Source: Hemerocallis citrina
Lineage: Eukaryota; Streptophyta; Magnoliopsida; Asparagales; Asphodelaceae
Direction: 5' to 3'
NCBI GenBank assembly: GCA_017893485.1
Contig: CM030366.1
Location: forward strand, 76,575,227 to 76,639,226
Length of the DNA stretch: 64,000 bases
The position numbers were made by a program, and so were the translations under genes. Below, piece after piece: positions 44,871-55,809 of this stretch. The stretch's first letter is position 1. Every line of letters begins with the position of its first letter. The notes below the pieces were generated by a model. That model was not told the origin of the DNA and did not search any database. It was given only the letters and a program-made list of their open reading frames with translations.

Positions 44871-46848
44871 AAGGCTAAATACATGTTTTAAAAGAGTAAA
44901 AAATACCATTAAAAATACTGATTATTGTTAAATTAAATGTAGTTTTATTCTGGACATTTTTATTTTCAAAGGAGGAGAAAATGAGACAAATTCGTTTTTG
45001 AGAAAAATTTGAAATGTAGTTTTGAACAGAGAGTAAAAATCGAAACCTATTTTATTTATTATCAAATCGATATGTTCACCTAGACCTATTGGTCGGCACA
45101 GCTTTGAGTCGCTACAGTTTCGGAGGTCTCGGGTTCGATACCGCGGCTCTGTTTTCATTTTTTTCTGTTAAAACCCAACTAGCCGAACTCGATACTTAGG
45201 GATTTTAAACCCTAGTTATATCGGTTGACTGCTTTGGTGCATTGGTCTTGTGCGCTGTCTGTTTCACCGCTGGTCGCTGGTTCGAATCTTGGCGGGGTTT
45301 TGAGTTTAGAAAAAAAAATGTATTTTTTTTGAGATTTTGAATTAAATTAGATTTTTAAAATAGAATAAAAATTAGAAAAATTATGTTTTAATTACTGAAA
45401 AATTATTAGAACTTTATGGGAAATATTTATACAACTTTTGATGAAGTGCGAATAAGAAATTGGGGTTTTTGCAAGAAAGGACTCATTTTTGAAATTAAAT
45501 TACTCTTTTAAATAAAAGAAAAATAAATGAAAATTTTGGGTTATAAAAGATGAATTTTTTTTAAAAGTTGTGACTCATGTGATTAAATGCAGTTATAAAA
45601 TGTGTTTGTAGTAAGATTTTTGAATTGTGAATAATAGATGTATGGAATGCATAAATAGTTGGTGACTATTAATTGAAATTTATTCTTGCATATGGATTGC
45701 ACGTGAAATTGAATTTTGATTGTGATGAGTTATGAATACATGAATACTATGTTTTTGAAACATAAACGGTGATTAATCATGCAAAGATCTTATGAGTATG
45801 ACATTGTAATTATGAGTTGAAATTGAGAATTAGAATATAGCCAAGCCTTATACTGGCAATGAAAGAATTGTAAAATGATATTTTGAAATCAGAAGACCAA
45901 TGTTGGGTCATATGAAATTAAATGAATAAGACCGGTATAGTGGGAGTGCTACATTCTAAGAGTTGATTTTTATTCATGATTAAATTAAACTAAGGACTTA
46001 GATACATAGTGAAGATGTGATGAAAGTAAGAGAAAAATATTGAGTATGAGGGCCATTGGATTGGCAGCGTGAGAGTATTTACAGGATGTCCCATGATGAG
46101 TCATGATAGGGCGTGGAACTGCTCTAGAGTACCGTCCCGGTGGCGATGCTCGTGGGGTGTTTGACGACTGCGGGTGGTGTCAAGTCTATGGTAGGAGCTG
46201 AATTACCACAGGATGCCTGCTTGATGAGTCATGTGTCAGTGCATTGGGATTCCCTCCAGGGTGCCTAGACATGAGTTCGTAGGTCAGAAAACATCTGGAT
46301 ACTTACCGTAGTTACAGTAGTAGATTTAGTCATGACGAGAGATTGAACCCTACAAGCTAAAGAACGGTTAAGGGCTTGCCCTCGGACCTATGTAGTATGG
46401 GCTGCATAGACTCTGAACAAGTGCGCATTAGTGTCATATAGTATAAATAATTGCATTAAGGACAAAGTGCACATTCACAACACGACATCAATAGGATAGT
46501 CCCTTTAGATGTGTTTGTGACAAGTTTGTGGTTTGCTAAAAAATGAGAATCGTTAGACTGTTTCCGGCATAGAGAGGATGGCCGTGTATAATATTTCGTC
46601 AGTTGAATGAACTGACGCGCCCACAGTTGTATATGCAGGGTAAAGGTGCTTGACACAATTGAAGTATACATGCTACGCAAGTCTATTTTAAATGTTGTTT
46701 TAATAATGCTTCCGATGTGATAATATACAAGTGTAATGTAACTCTGATGAAAAAAAAAGTTTTTATTTCCTTGTAAAACTCTACGAAAGAAGTGTAAAGA
46801 TCCTGTGGAACTCGAATTCAGTTGTATTTTGGAATTCGGGGTGTTACA
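44871..46848 (+). repeat. 3' LTR of gypsy A, last piece
   Basis: Starts with the second LINE target copy (44871-44889) and matches 12960-14952 of the 5' LTR, including the tRNA-like segments (45132-45142, 45279-45289) and bZIP palindromes (46096, 46224). It ends GGTGTTACA followed by the GGTAC duplication. Confidence 0.93.
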
Positions 46849-46853
46849 GGTAC

Positions 46854-48864
46854 ACACGATGAGGTTGTAGGAGACATACAATTAGAAGAAGAACAACAAC
46901 AACAACAACCAACCGAAACAACATAACCCCGTAGTGGTAGGAAAAGTAGAGGGGAAAGTACTAATTGGCATAAATTTTATGATTTTATCTCGGACGAAGA
47001 AAATTTGGGTATAGGGTTGAAAGTTTGTAAAACGTGTTCTAAGGCATACAAATTCAAGATGGGTGATGGCACCGGTACAATTAGTAGACACATCCAACAT
47101 AACCATAAAGACCTTCTTGTTGACCTACCCAGCCAACAAAAAATCAACCCTAGGATCGGTATAGTTGATAGTCACCCTTATGATCCCGATCTTGTTCGTC
47201 GGGTAATGGCCAGATTAGTAATAAAGGAAGAGTTACCATTTTCCTATCCCGAGAGTAGGGACATGGAAAATTTTAATCAAACGGCTTTAAACCTTTATTT
47301 TAAAAGAATCCCGAAAAATACTTGCAAATCGGATTATTTTAAAATGTACAATGAAATGAAGGACGCTTTGAATGCAATTTTATGGAGTTTAACTTGTAGA
47401 GTTAGTTTAACTTCGGATTGTTGGGCGGGTGTCAACAATATTCCAATGATGGAATAACCTGTCATTGGATCGACAATAGTTGGATTCTTCAAAAAAGAAT
47501 CATATCACTTGCCGCGTTGCCCCATCCTCATAGTGGCGCTGAAATAGCAAACCGTATTTTAGAATTTGTGATGTTTTTCATATTCGCGATAAAATTATGT
47601 GTATTAGTTTTGATAATGCATCTAACAACAATGCATCAGTCACTACTTTAAAATCCCCATTAAGCCCTCCATCTAACAATATTTTTCATATTAGACGTGC
47701 ATGTCATATTTTAAATTTATGTGTTCAAGATGCATTAAAAATAGTCGATCCATATACTTAAAATTAGAAATTGTGTACATTTTATTGCATTAAGTCCTAG
47801 CGTATTTCAAGAATAGAAAAATTGGTGTAGGATTTCAATGTACCTTTTAGAAGATTTCCAAAGGATGTTAAACATCGATAGAACTTTACTTTTGATTTAT
47901 TATATATTGTTACCGAATATAAAGCAGTTGTAAATGATTTTTGTATCGCAAAAAATATGCCAAATTTAGAAATGACTCCACCGATTGGTTTTATACCGAA
48001 TCTTTGTTGAAATTTTTAGAACTTTTTAAAACCGCAACTTTAAAATTTTCAAAATTATATGAATCTACTTCTAGTAGCATTTTTATTTCAATAGTTAGTA
48101 TGATGCAAATATTTAACGAAATGTTAAATGATGCTTTTGTTGGTGATATTGTAAAACCTGTATACAAAAAAATTTTGAAGTATTTTTATCCTCCTATATT
48201 GATTTGTGTTGTTACCGTTACGGATCCTCGTATCAAATTAGAAGGTACAAAGAGTTTGATTGAAATGTTTTTTGCATTACTTAGGAAAAATGTAGAAATA
48301 GAAATAGAAATTGATTGCGCTTCTTTTTTACTTAAATTTGAATCTACATTAAATAACTTGTATGATTATTATGATCGATCTTTTGCTTCTAGTAGTACAA
48401 CGTTTGTAGTTAGTTCTTCTTCTGATAGTTCCAAAGGTAAGGGTAAGAGTAAATTTGATGATAGAACATTTAATTTACTTGCACAAATTCAATCCAAAAA
48501 ACCTAGGACTAATCAACCAAATGAATTAAATTGGTATAACCAACAAGATTCTGAGTCTTCTTCTTCTCCACTAGATATTTTACAATGGTGGAAAGACCAT
48601 GAACACACTTATAGTATTCTGTTATATATGGTTAAAGATTTACTAACTCCTCCTGTCTCTACAGTTGCTTCTGAAAGTGCACTTTCTTCAAGTTGCAGGG
48701 TTCTAACTGATTACAGGAATCACTTGAAGCCCGACTCGTTAGAGATGCTCGTTTTTACAGAAGACTGACTGAAAGCTGAAGATAGGATACAAGGGAAAGC
48801 ATTATCTATGTCCACAAGTGGGAACAACTTGCCAGAACAACAACAACAACAACAACAACAATAG
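46854..48864 (+). pseudogene. hAT transposase, main part
   Basis: Continues the frame from 11492. A polyglutamine run and a stop (TETT*PRSG, near 46925) precede the BED zinc finger at about 46965-47110 (WHKFYDFI, CKTCSKAYK, HIQHNH). The central part includes DCWAGV-like SDCWAGVNN. 47460-47940 is frameshifted. From 47941 a long frame resembles the hAT core (FYTESLLKFLELFKTATLKFS, VTDPRIKLEG). The C-terminal dimerisation domain is clear: LDILQWWKDHE, YSILLYMVKDLL, PVSTVASESALSS, CRVLTDYRNHL, with a TGA in place of the usual W codon at 48766, then a second polyglutamine tail. Inactive. Confidence 0.85.
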
Positions 48865-49229
48865 CAACCAAAATGAAGAATTCAATACCAGCAACTGAAC
48901 AACAATAAGCCAACAATAACAAATTGAAGGGCCACCAACTTGAAGACAAATGTAAATAGATAAAAAAAATTGTATTAGATCTTTGCTTGTTATTTCAATT
49001 TATAAATATTGAAGTAAATTGAAATTGTATATAAGAAATATGTTTATAAAACAAATTTGTGAATTCTTTATTTCTTATTAGAAATTGTGAAACTTGTATA
49101 ACTTAAAATCATATAAATAATATTTCAAATTTTTTTGGCAATTTTACTCTTACAATCTTATTATTATTATTACGATTTTTAGTGTTTATCTAATTTTATT
49201 ATTATTTTTTTAAGGTTTAAAAAAAATCT

Positions 49230-49424
49230 ATCTAAATGGGCCAGCCCGCGACCCGACCCGACCCGGGTTGGACCCGAAAGAGTTCATGGGTTGGGCGGGT
49301 CGCCATTTCTACTTTTCGACCCGGCCCGGTAAAGTCTCCAACCCGGCTCGAACCCGCCCAAGTCAACATCGAACCCGGGCGGGTCCGACCCAGCCCGGCC
49401 CGTTCGACCCGATTGCCATCCCTA
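49230..49424. repeat. hAT 3' subterminal repeats and inverted repeat
   Basis: Dense GACCCG/CGGGT words mirroring 10498-10770, ending in GATTGCCATCCCTA. The 8-bp duplication follows at 49425-49432. Confidence 0.85.
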
Positions 49425-49470
49425 AGATAGAGTACTTACAATTTTTTTTTTCTGGTGTCCTTTTTTTTTT

Positions 49471-49501
<31 letters not shown>

Positions 49502-50080
49502 ACAAAGGGAAGAGTGAGAGAGAGGGGGGGCTTTACAGAGTAGAGGATGAGGCAGTGTGGGTGTGAGGAGGTCTGGATGTGGATGAGGAGAAGGTGTAGT
49601 AGAGGTCGGGTGTGCAATGGCGGCGGCGGCGGCTTGGACTAGGGGTCGGCGAGGTGAGGTGATGCTGGCGATGGCGAGGCAGTGGCGGCCGGTGGAGTTG
49701 TGGGGATGTCGATGGCAGTCGAGATGGAGGATGAAGGTCGGCAGTCGGTGGTTCGGTGTGCGGAGGTGCTGTCAGGGCTGCGAGGTGCTCGGGATGCAGG
49801 CGTCAGGGGAGATGGGGAGTTGTTGTTGTGCGGTTGTCTTCGGGGTGCAGGTGTGCGGAGTTAATCGGTGGTGGAGACCAGAGGCAGGTCGGGAGATGGC
49901 GATCGGCGAAGGGGATGAAGCTTCAGGAGGTTTGCAGTGGCGATGGCGAGGCAGTGGCGGCTGGTTAGGAGGAAGGGGATAATGAACCGTTTCTTTTTTG
50001 TTTTGGTTTTTTTTTTTTTTTTTTTGTGGAAGTCTAGGGTTTTGATGAAGAGAATAAGAAAAGAGAAATTGTATAACCTT
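49425..50080 (-). other. Copia A leader region
   Basis: Lies between the copia A primer site and the hAT insertion. The minus strand is C- and CCG-rich like a plant 5' UTR. It contains a T run near 50006-50026, a TG repeat at about 49474-49486 and a G run directly after it. Long plus-strand frames here are an artefact of GC-rich composition. No gag domain recognised on the minus strand. Confidence 0.45.
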
Positions 50081-50092
50081 ACTCTGATACCA
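50081..50092 (-). other. Primer binding site of copia A
   Basis: The minus strand TGGTATCAGAGT immediately follows the LTR end TTAACA. Met-tRNA type. Confidence 0.85.
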
Positions 50093-50231
50093 TGTTAAGC
50101 TTAACAGAGAGATTGGAAAACACTATTGGATTGATTATAACTGAGTACAATATCTTCTATATATAGGAGAGAATCAAATACTAAACAAATATACAAACCG
50201 ATATGGGATAAATATAATACAATATCTAACA
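50093..50231 (-). repeat. 5' LTR of copia A (139 bp)
   Basis: The minus strand begins TGTTAGATATTG and ends GCTTAACA. Contains CTATATATAG, a TATA-like core. It aligns over its length with the 140-bp LTR of copia B (52904-53043), so both belong to one short-LTR family. Confidence 0.85.
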
Positions 50232-51472
50232 TCTATATATGGTAAAAAGTTAATTAATCGTCTGAAACTACTTTCTACCGTCCAGTATTAACCAGAAATT
50301 AAGTGCATTAATCTAATCTGAGTGTTAACACTAATCCTAAATCGCTTAGCCATCGTGATCAGTAATTAACATGTATGTACTGACAATATGTACATTGAAA
50401 TATGTTTTTCATTTTAACTGATCTCTTACTTGTTGAATAGAATGATTACATCAACACGGAATCAAACTAGGAATCCAGTGGGCGTGTCACTGGTTTTGCC
50501 ATGGTTTCCAACAGTATCAGAGGTTTTAATACCAAATCAAAGGCCTTAATGAATTAAGTTAATCCAACTTGCAGTCATCAATAGTCTCCTAATATAAGTG
50601 ATTAGGGCCTCTAATCGACAAATAATCACACCGTGCAAATGGCTGGCTCTTTGTTTGTTGCCTCCTACAAACACCTGTATGAAAAAATTCTATATACAGA
50701 ATAGTTTGGGTTATTCTACTCGTGAACATACTTAATTTGCTCACCTGAGACAAAATTCTAATTATCAGGTTACTATTCAATATGACATGTTATGTTGAAT
50801 CGTTGTCACTGGGACCGCCTATATATGTCCTTTCAATAGATGATTATGATTTGTTAATTGCATTTACAAATTTCGACAGTTTTCACATGTTACGTTGAAT
50901 CGTTGTCACTGGGACCTCACGACATTACTGAAAACAGATAGATGATTATGATTTGTTCATTGCATTTACAAATTTCGACGATTTGCAGACTCCAAGATCT
51001 GACATATTTGGAACCATATATTGGTTAAGATCGAGCTGTTGGTAGATCTCGATCTGATGAGAGGGATGAGAGGGATGAGAGGGTTGGCTTGTTCCTGATC
51101 AATGACTGTTTTGGCTTTCAGTTTCAGGCCCTTTGTATTCACACTCAAGTCTTCTTTCTTTCGTTTCTTGTTCTGTAGATGCAGCTGGCACTCGTTCATC
51201 ATCATTGCAGCCATGCCATACACAGCACAAGACTTTATATATAATGATGGGCTTGTTGGGGTTGTGTCTTGCACACTATGGTTCGATGTGAAGAGACTAT
51301 GATGAAGCAAGAAGATGTCGAACCATCGCAACGAGAGGAAAAACATGCAACAACCATACTAGGGTCGAGCCCATTCCAGTCGACTGCATTTTGATGGAGT
51401 TGACCGACGGCGGCTGAAGACTGCATACAGTTCGGATCGGGGTGATCTGATTAAAGTCCATTTTCAACTCCA
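50232..51472. other. Unassigned DNA between copia elements
   Basis: No domain recognised on either strand. A 100-bp tandem duplication lies at 50785-50984. A minus-strand frame at 50966-51346 (126 codons) has basic KKRKKED but no family I know. One isolated CAGTCGACTG at 51377-51386. It could be flanking host DNA or the old LTR of copia D. Confidence 0.4.
50785..50984. repeat. About 100-bp imperfect tandem duplication
   Basis: Both copies contain ACATGTTA(T/C)GTTGAATCG and GATGATTATGATTTGTT, offset by 100-102 bases. Confidence 0.8.
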
Positions 51473-52903
51473 TGTTAGATTGTACAATTCCTATCGTGTA
51501 GCTTTCACTACATGATATATCATACGGTTATTGTATCAAGACTAAACCTACGGTTTCTCTAGAACTCTATATATATTATTGTAAAACATCATTTGAGAGG
51601 TAAGAGGGAGTACTTCAGGTCGTAAATTTTCGCAGTTCAGAGTTGCTTGAGTTTGCTTGGAGAAGATGACAGATCCGGGTTTGATGAGATCAAGTCGGTT
51701 CGACAATAAGAGGAAACAAATCGGCATAAAGAAGAAGGATAGGGAAGAGATTTGTTCAGAAGCCTTGGGTTTAATTCAGATATTTTTTACAAACGACGCT
51801 AGGTGTAGAAGCATCGCGAGTCTGTGGGCAAAGATTCAGAACTGACTACTTGGAATTTGTCATTACAAGTTCAAATGTATTGGAAGAGAAAACTATTCAA
51901 TTGCTTAATGATGGAAAATACTTCTCTTCTAGATCATTTAGTGGAATCCAATTCGGGGTCATCTGAATTGAAGACGAAAAACATAGATGATCTGAAATCT
52001 TTTAACTTGATAGATTCACTACAATATTTGCACAAGCATCTAATAACCACCTTGCTAGACAGAGAATCTGCCAATGAGACATATTCAGTAACAGAGGTGA
52101 GCATTGGCTTGTAGGAGAATGAACTTAGGAGGAAGACTCAGGATATCGACGTCCACTTTTATGAGTTGCATCGGGGCGGATAGTACTTCAAGGGGATGGG
52201 AAAATGCACGTAAGGGTAAGATCTGTTGCCGCCATTGAAGAGTGATTGGGCATTTCAGGAGGGGTTGTCCCAAGTGGTTGAATCAGAAGAGTGCCAACAT
52301 TGCTAGTGTTTTTAGTGCAGTTGAGTTAGGTGATAACTTAGACTGTACTCTTGTCTCAAGTTCTATAGATATGTATCCTGGTTGGTTTCTTGATTCGGTA
52401 GTTCTTCTCATATTTCCTCCGAGAGGAAATTGTTTTCTACTTACAAGTCTACTGAAGATTTTTATATGAGAACGGTGGTTGGTATAATTTGTGAAGTAAT
52501 GAGTGAGGGAACAGTGGAGTTAGAGATGTCAGATAGAAATGGGTACACACTAGAGAACATCATGCATATTTCTTTGTTGAATCGGAACCTCATATCCCTG
52601 GAACTCTGGAAGAACAGGGCTGCAGGTACGCAGCTCAAGATGGAGTTCTATCAGTTTGCGAAGGTCGCCGAAAGGTGATGAAGGGAAAGAGGGTATTCAA
52701 CACAACCTCTATAAGTTTTGAAGGAATGAGAAATCTTGGCCAATTGTTTCTAAGTTTGGTGTTCCTAAAGAATTATCTAGTATGCCACCACTAAAATCAT
52801 CGAAGCTAGATCGCGACGTTCGAATATCGTTAGGAGATGGAGAGTGCCTCGAGGTATGTGGAGTTCGTGCAGAGGGCGGCGCCTTAATGGGGCCTTTGAG
52901 AGC
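51473..52903 (+). pseudogene. Copia D relic: gag and protease start
   Basis: A possible LTR start, TGTTAGATTGTAC, at 51473. Coding fragments in several plus frames follow the order of a copia gag: KKKDREEICSEALGLIQ, LWAKIQN, then MYWKRKLFNCLMMENTSLLDHLVE (compare the usual LYLKKQLY...GTSLLDHLNEFN), DSLQYLHKHLITTLLDRES, and a knuckle remnant CHxxGHFRRGCPK-like (RVIGHFRRGCPKW). It then has GWFLDS and FSTYKSTEDFYMRTVVGI and HISLLNRNLISLE, typical of the protease-side region. Many stops and frameshifts; old. Copia B landed in its 3' side. Confidence 0.65.
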
Positions 52904-53043
52904 TATTAAGATAAATTAAAGAGATGAAAATAATACTGAATATTGAATTGAGTTCAACCAAGTACAATACCACATATATATAGGAGGACAACAAATATCA
53001 AAACAACTCTACAACCAATATGGGACTATAATAATATCTAATA
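52904..53043 (-). repeat. 3' LTR of copia B (140 bp)
   Basis: The minus strand begins TATTAGATATT and ends CTTAATA: both ends are G-to-A or C-to-T decayed versions of the TG...CA ends of copia A. Related along the whole length to 50093-50231. Confidence 0.8.
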
Positions 53044-53056
53044 CCCCCACTCAAAC

Positions 53057-54506
53057 TTACGATGGGTGAAACAGTATGAGTTTGCCTACTAAGTATCTAA
53101 ATCTCTGAACAATATGGGATTTGGTGAAGAAGTCTGCAGTCTGCTGAGAAGATGTAACAGAATGGAGAGAAATGGTCCCTGCCTCAAAGCACTCACGAAC
53201 ATAATGACAATCAATCTCTATATGTTTCGTTCGCACATGAAAGGCCGAGTTGCTTGCAATGTGCAATGCACTTCGGCTATCACAATGAAGAGGAGTAGCT
53301 CTTGTAAGAGTGACACCCATATCTGATTACAGCCAACGACTATGAACAATCTTTCTGGTAGTAGCTTTCATTGCTCTGTACTCAGCTTCAGTCGAAGAAC
53401 ATGCAACAACTACCTGTTTCTTACTTCGCCATGAGATCAACGAATCACCAAGAAATAGACAGAAACTGGTGGTAGTCCGTCTGGTAGTAGGATCACCTGC
53501 CCAATCTGAATCAGAATATGCACTCAGCTCTAATTTGGATGTAGCAGGCATAAATAATGAGCGGGTAATAGTGCCACGAAGATATCTGAGAATCCGAAGA
53601 AGAGCATCGTAGTGAACTGATGTAGGAGCAGAAACAAACTGACTGACAACACTGACTGCGTGAGCAATATCGGATGTGATCATGCATAAGTAGACAAGCT
53701 GTCCAACAATCTGTCTGTATCTAGTGGGATCAAGAAGGAGCTCACCATCAGTGGGATGAAGCTTCACATGAAGCTCTAAAGGTGTATCAGCTGGTCTACT
53801 GTGAGAAAGGCATGCAGCGGAGATAATATCTGATGTGTATTTCCGTTGAGAAATGAGAATCCCCCGAGATCCATGAGCAACCTCTAGGCCCAGAAAATAA
53901 CGTAGTCTGCCAAGGTCTTTCATATGGAACTGCTGATAAAGGTATTTCTGGGTGGATGTAATGTCCGCAGAGTCATCCCCAGTAATGATCATATTGTCAA
54001 CATAGAGTAGTAGAATTATCCTCCCCTGCGGTGATGACTGCATAAACATAGAATGGTCTTGAGAACTCTGACTAAAAACTAGCCTTGGTGATGCCAAGGC
54101 GAAAACACTCAAACTAGGCTCGAGGGGCCTGCTTTAACCTATATATAGCCCGACGCAACCGATAAACATGACAAAAAGGAGTAGGGAGGCTAGGAGGAGG
54201 ATCCATATAAACAACCTCAGATAAGGTACCATGAAGAAAAGCATTCTTCACATCCATCTGGTATAACGGCCATTGGCGGATGGCTGCAACAGCAAGAAAA
54301 GTGCGAACAGTAGTCACCTGTGCAACGGGAGCAAAGGTCTCATCATAATCAATACCATGCTCCTGGGTAAATCCTCGGGCTACTAGATGAGCCTTGTGCC
54401 ACTCAATAGATCCATCAAGTTGATATTTGACCTTGAAGATCCACTTGCAGCTAATAGGCTGAATGCCATCTGGCAGAGGAACAACAACCCAAGTACAAGT
54501 CTGATC
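53057..54506 (-). pseudogene. pol: Copia B pol: reverse transcriptase and RNase H
   Basis: From the right: TCTWVVVPLPDGIQPISCKW, HGIDYDETFAPVAQVTTVRT, QMDVKNAFLHGTLSEVVYM, RAIYRLKQAPRA, a stop where W is usual, a frameshift near 54080, then LLLYVDNMIITGDD. The catalytic YVDD is YVDN (53993-54004). Continues MKDLGRLRYFLGLEVAH, YRQIVGQLVYL, and RNase H YSDSDWAGDPTTRRTTT, SWRSKKQVVVACSSTEAEYRA, a stop near 53324, [18 protein letters not shown] and [13 protein letters not shown]. Family role: copying element RNA into DNA. Dead by stops and active-site change. Confidence 0.9.
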
Positions 54507-55809
54507 TGTAACGCCCCGAATCCCAAATACACTGAATTCGAGATGTTCCACAAGATCTTTTCGCTTCCTTTAGTACAATTTTACAAGGAAATTTAAACTT
54601 TTCATTTTACATCAGAGTTTACATGAATACATTACAATTTACACTACACAGCGGAAGTAAACTTTACAATAATGAAACAAATGTACAACAATATTGAATA
54701 ATCTTTAAGCATTTGTTCCTCTTTAATCTTTATCAAGCCATTTACCTACATATAAGACTGTGGGTACGTCAATTTATTCAACTGACGATCATTATACACG
54801 GCCATCCTCTCTATGCCGGAAATAGTATAACTCAATTTTTTCATATTTAGCAAACACAAACCTGTCACATTTCAAACTAAAGGGACTACCCTAATGATGT
54901 CGTGTTGTGATTGTGCACTTAGTCCTTAATGCATTTATTTATGTTACATGACACTAATGCGCACTTGTTCGGATTCTATGCATCCCATACTACATAGGTC
55001 CGAGGGCAAACCCTTAATCGTTCTTCATCTTTGTATGGTTCAATCCCTCACCATGACTTAATCTACTACAGTAATTACGGTAAGTATCCTAGATGTTTTC
55101 TGACCTACGAACTCATGCCTAGGCACCCTAGAGGGAATCCCATCGCTGACATGACTCATCATGCAGACATCCTGTGGTAATTCAGCTCCTACCATAAACA
55201 TGACACCACCCGTAGTCTTCAAACATCCCACGAGCGTCGCCACCAGGACGGTACTCTGGAGTAGTATCCTCGCCCAGACTCATCATGAGACATCCTGGGA
55301 TACACTCTCGCCGCAATCCAATGGCCCTCATACTCAATGTTTTTCTTTTACTTTCATCACATCTTCACTATGTACTAGTCCTTAGTTTTATTAGAATCAT
55401 GAACAAAATCAAAGCTTTAGAGTTAGCCTCTCCACTAAACCGGACTTATTCATTTATTCAAACATGACCAACCTTGGTCTTTCATTTCAATATTTCATTT
55501 CATTTTCTTTCCAATTGCCGGGAGAGACTTAGCTACTCTTTCATTTCAATTCCAATTCACAATTACTAAAATAATCTGAGCACTTCCAGCTCATGAGTTC
55601 ATTTTTCATAATCACCATAGATTTTATTTTTCATGTCCATAGTTCCACAATTATATAACTTTCATAAATTCAAATAAATGATTCACTCCATATTAATTCA
55701 TGCAAAGACAAATAGAGTTTACTGTCACAACCAATATTCAACATAAAAATTCACAATCTTTATCATAAAACAATTCATAGAATTTCTGAGATGTCAAAAG
55801 TGCTCTGAA

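Larger units (their letters stand above)
11493..46848 (+). mobile_element. Ty3/gypsy chromodomain retrotransposon A (Del/Tekay-like), nested host
   Basis: Complete element with TSD GGTAC at 11488-11492 and 46849-46853. Order: 5' LTR, Met-tRNA primer site, palindrome, ORF0, gag, splice-like junction, pol with chromodomain, hairpin plus polypurine tract, 3' LTR. The 3' LTR is in three pieces because of TR-GAG and LINE insertions. Without them the element is about 12.1 kb. LTRs differ visibly (roughly 8 percent in a 200-base stretch compared by eye), and coding frames carry many stops, so it is old and inactive. Confidence 0.93.
10498..49424 (+). mobile_element. hAT DNA transposon, split by gypsy A
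   Basis: Terminal inverted repeats match at 16 of the first 20 positions (left TTGGGATGGCAA, right complement TAGGGATGGCAA). The flanking 8-bp duplication is AGAAAGAG (10490-10497) and AGATAGAG (49425-49432), one mismatch; 8 bp is the hAT signature. Subtracting gypsy A leaves about 3.57 kb, normal for an autonomous hAT. It encodes a BED-finger transposase with a C-terminal hAT dimerisation domain, now broken. Inserted into the gag region of copia A. Confidence 0.9.
4949..50231 (-). mobile_element. Ty1/copia retrotransposon A (interrupted by solo LTR and hAT nest)
   Basis: Host element of the main nest, read right to left. Order: 139-bp LTR (50231-50093), primer site (50092-50081), leader (50080-49433), then across the hAT insertion to gag C-terminus/protease (10497-9701), GAG-pre-integrase (9700-9498), across the solo LTR to integrase (6390-5678) and the N-terminal reverse transcriptase (5677-4949), where gypsy C cuts it. 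Order and orientation of all pieces agree, and coding resumes across each insertion after removing one target duplication. The 3' part lies beyond the window. Confidence 0.85.
52904..54506 (-). mobile_element. Ty1/copia retrotransposon B, 3' half
   Basis: Minus strand: 3' LTR (53043-52904), polypurine tract GAGTGGGGG (53052-53044), RNase H and RT up to 54506, where gypsy B cuts it. It carries the same RT N-terminal region as copia A, hence a separate copy. The 5' half must lie beyond the right edge of the window. Confidence 0.85.

Noticed and set aside
46882..48862. CAA repeats as independent microsatellites of interest
   Set aside because: They encode polyglutamine stretches in the hAT transposase frame, common in such proteins.
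49617..49982. 121-codon plus-strand ORF rich in W, R, G (possible host gene)
   Set aside because: Composition-driven frame opposite a GC-rich copia A leader; overlapping frames are equally open and no domain is visible.
50966..51346. 126-codon minus-strand ORF as a host gene
   Set aside because: No recognisable domain, no supporting signals, and a repeated IPLIPLI stretch from a short tandem repeat.
4949..54506. Copia A and copia B as halves of one element
   Set aside because: Both contain the same RT N-terminal segment (CKWIFK...DYDETFA), and each has its own LTR of different sequence; they are two copies.
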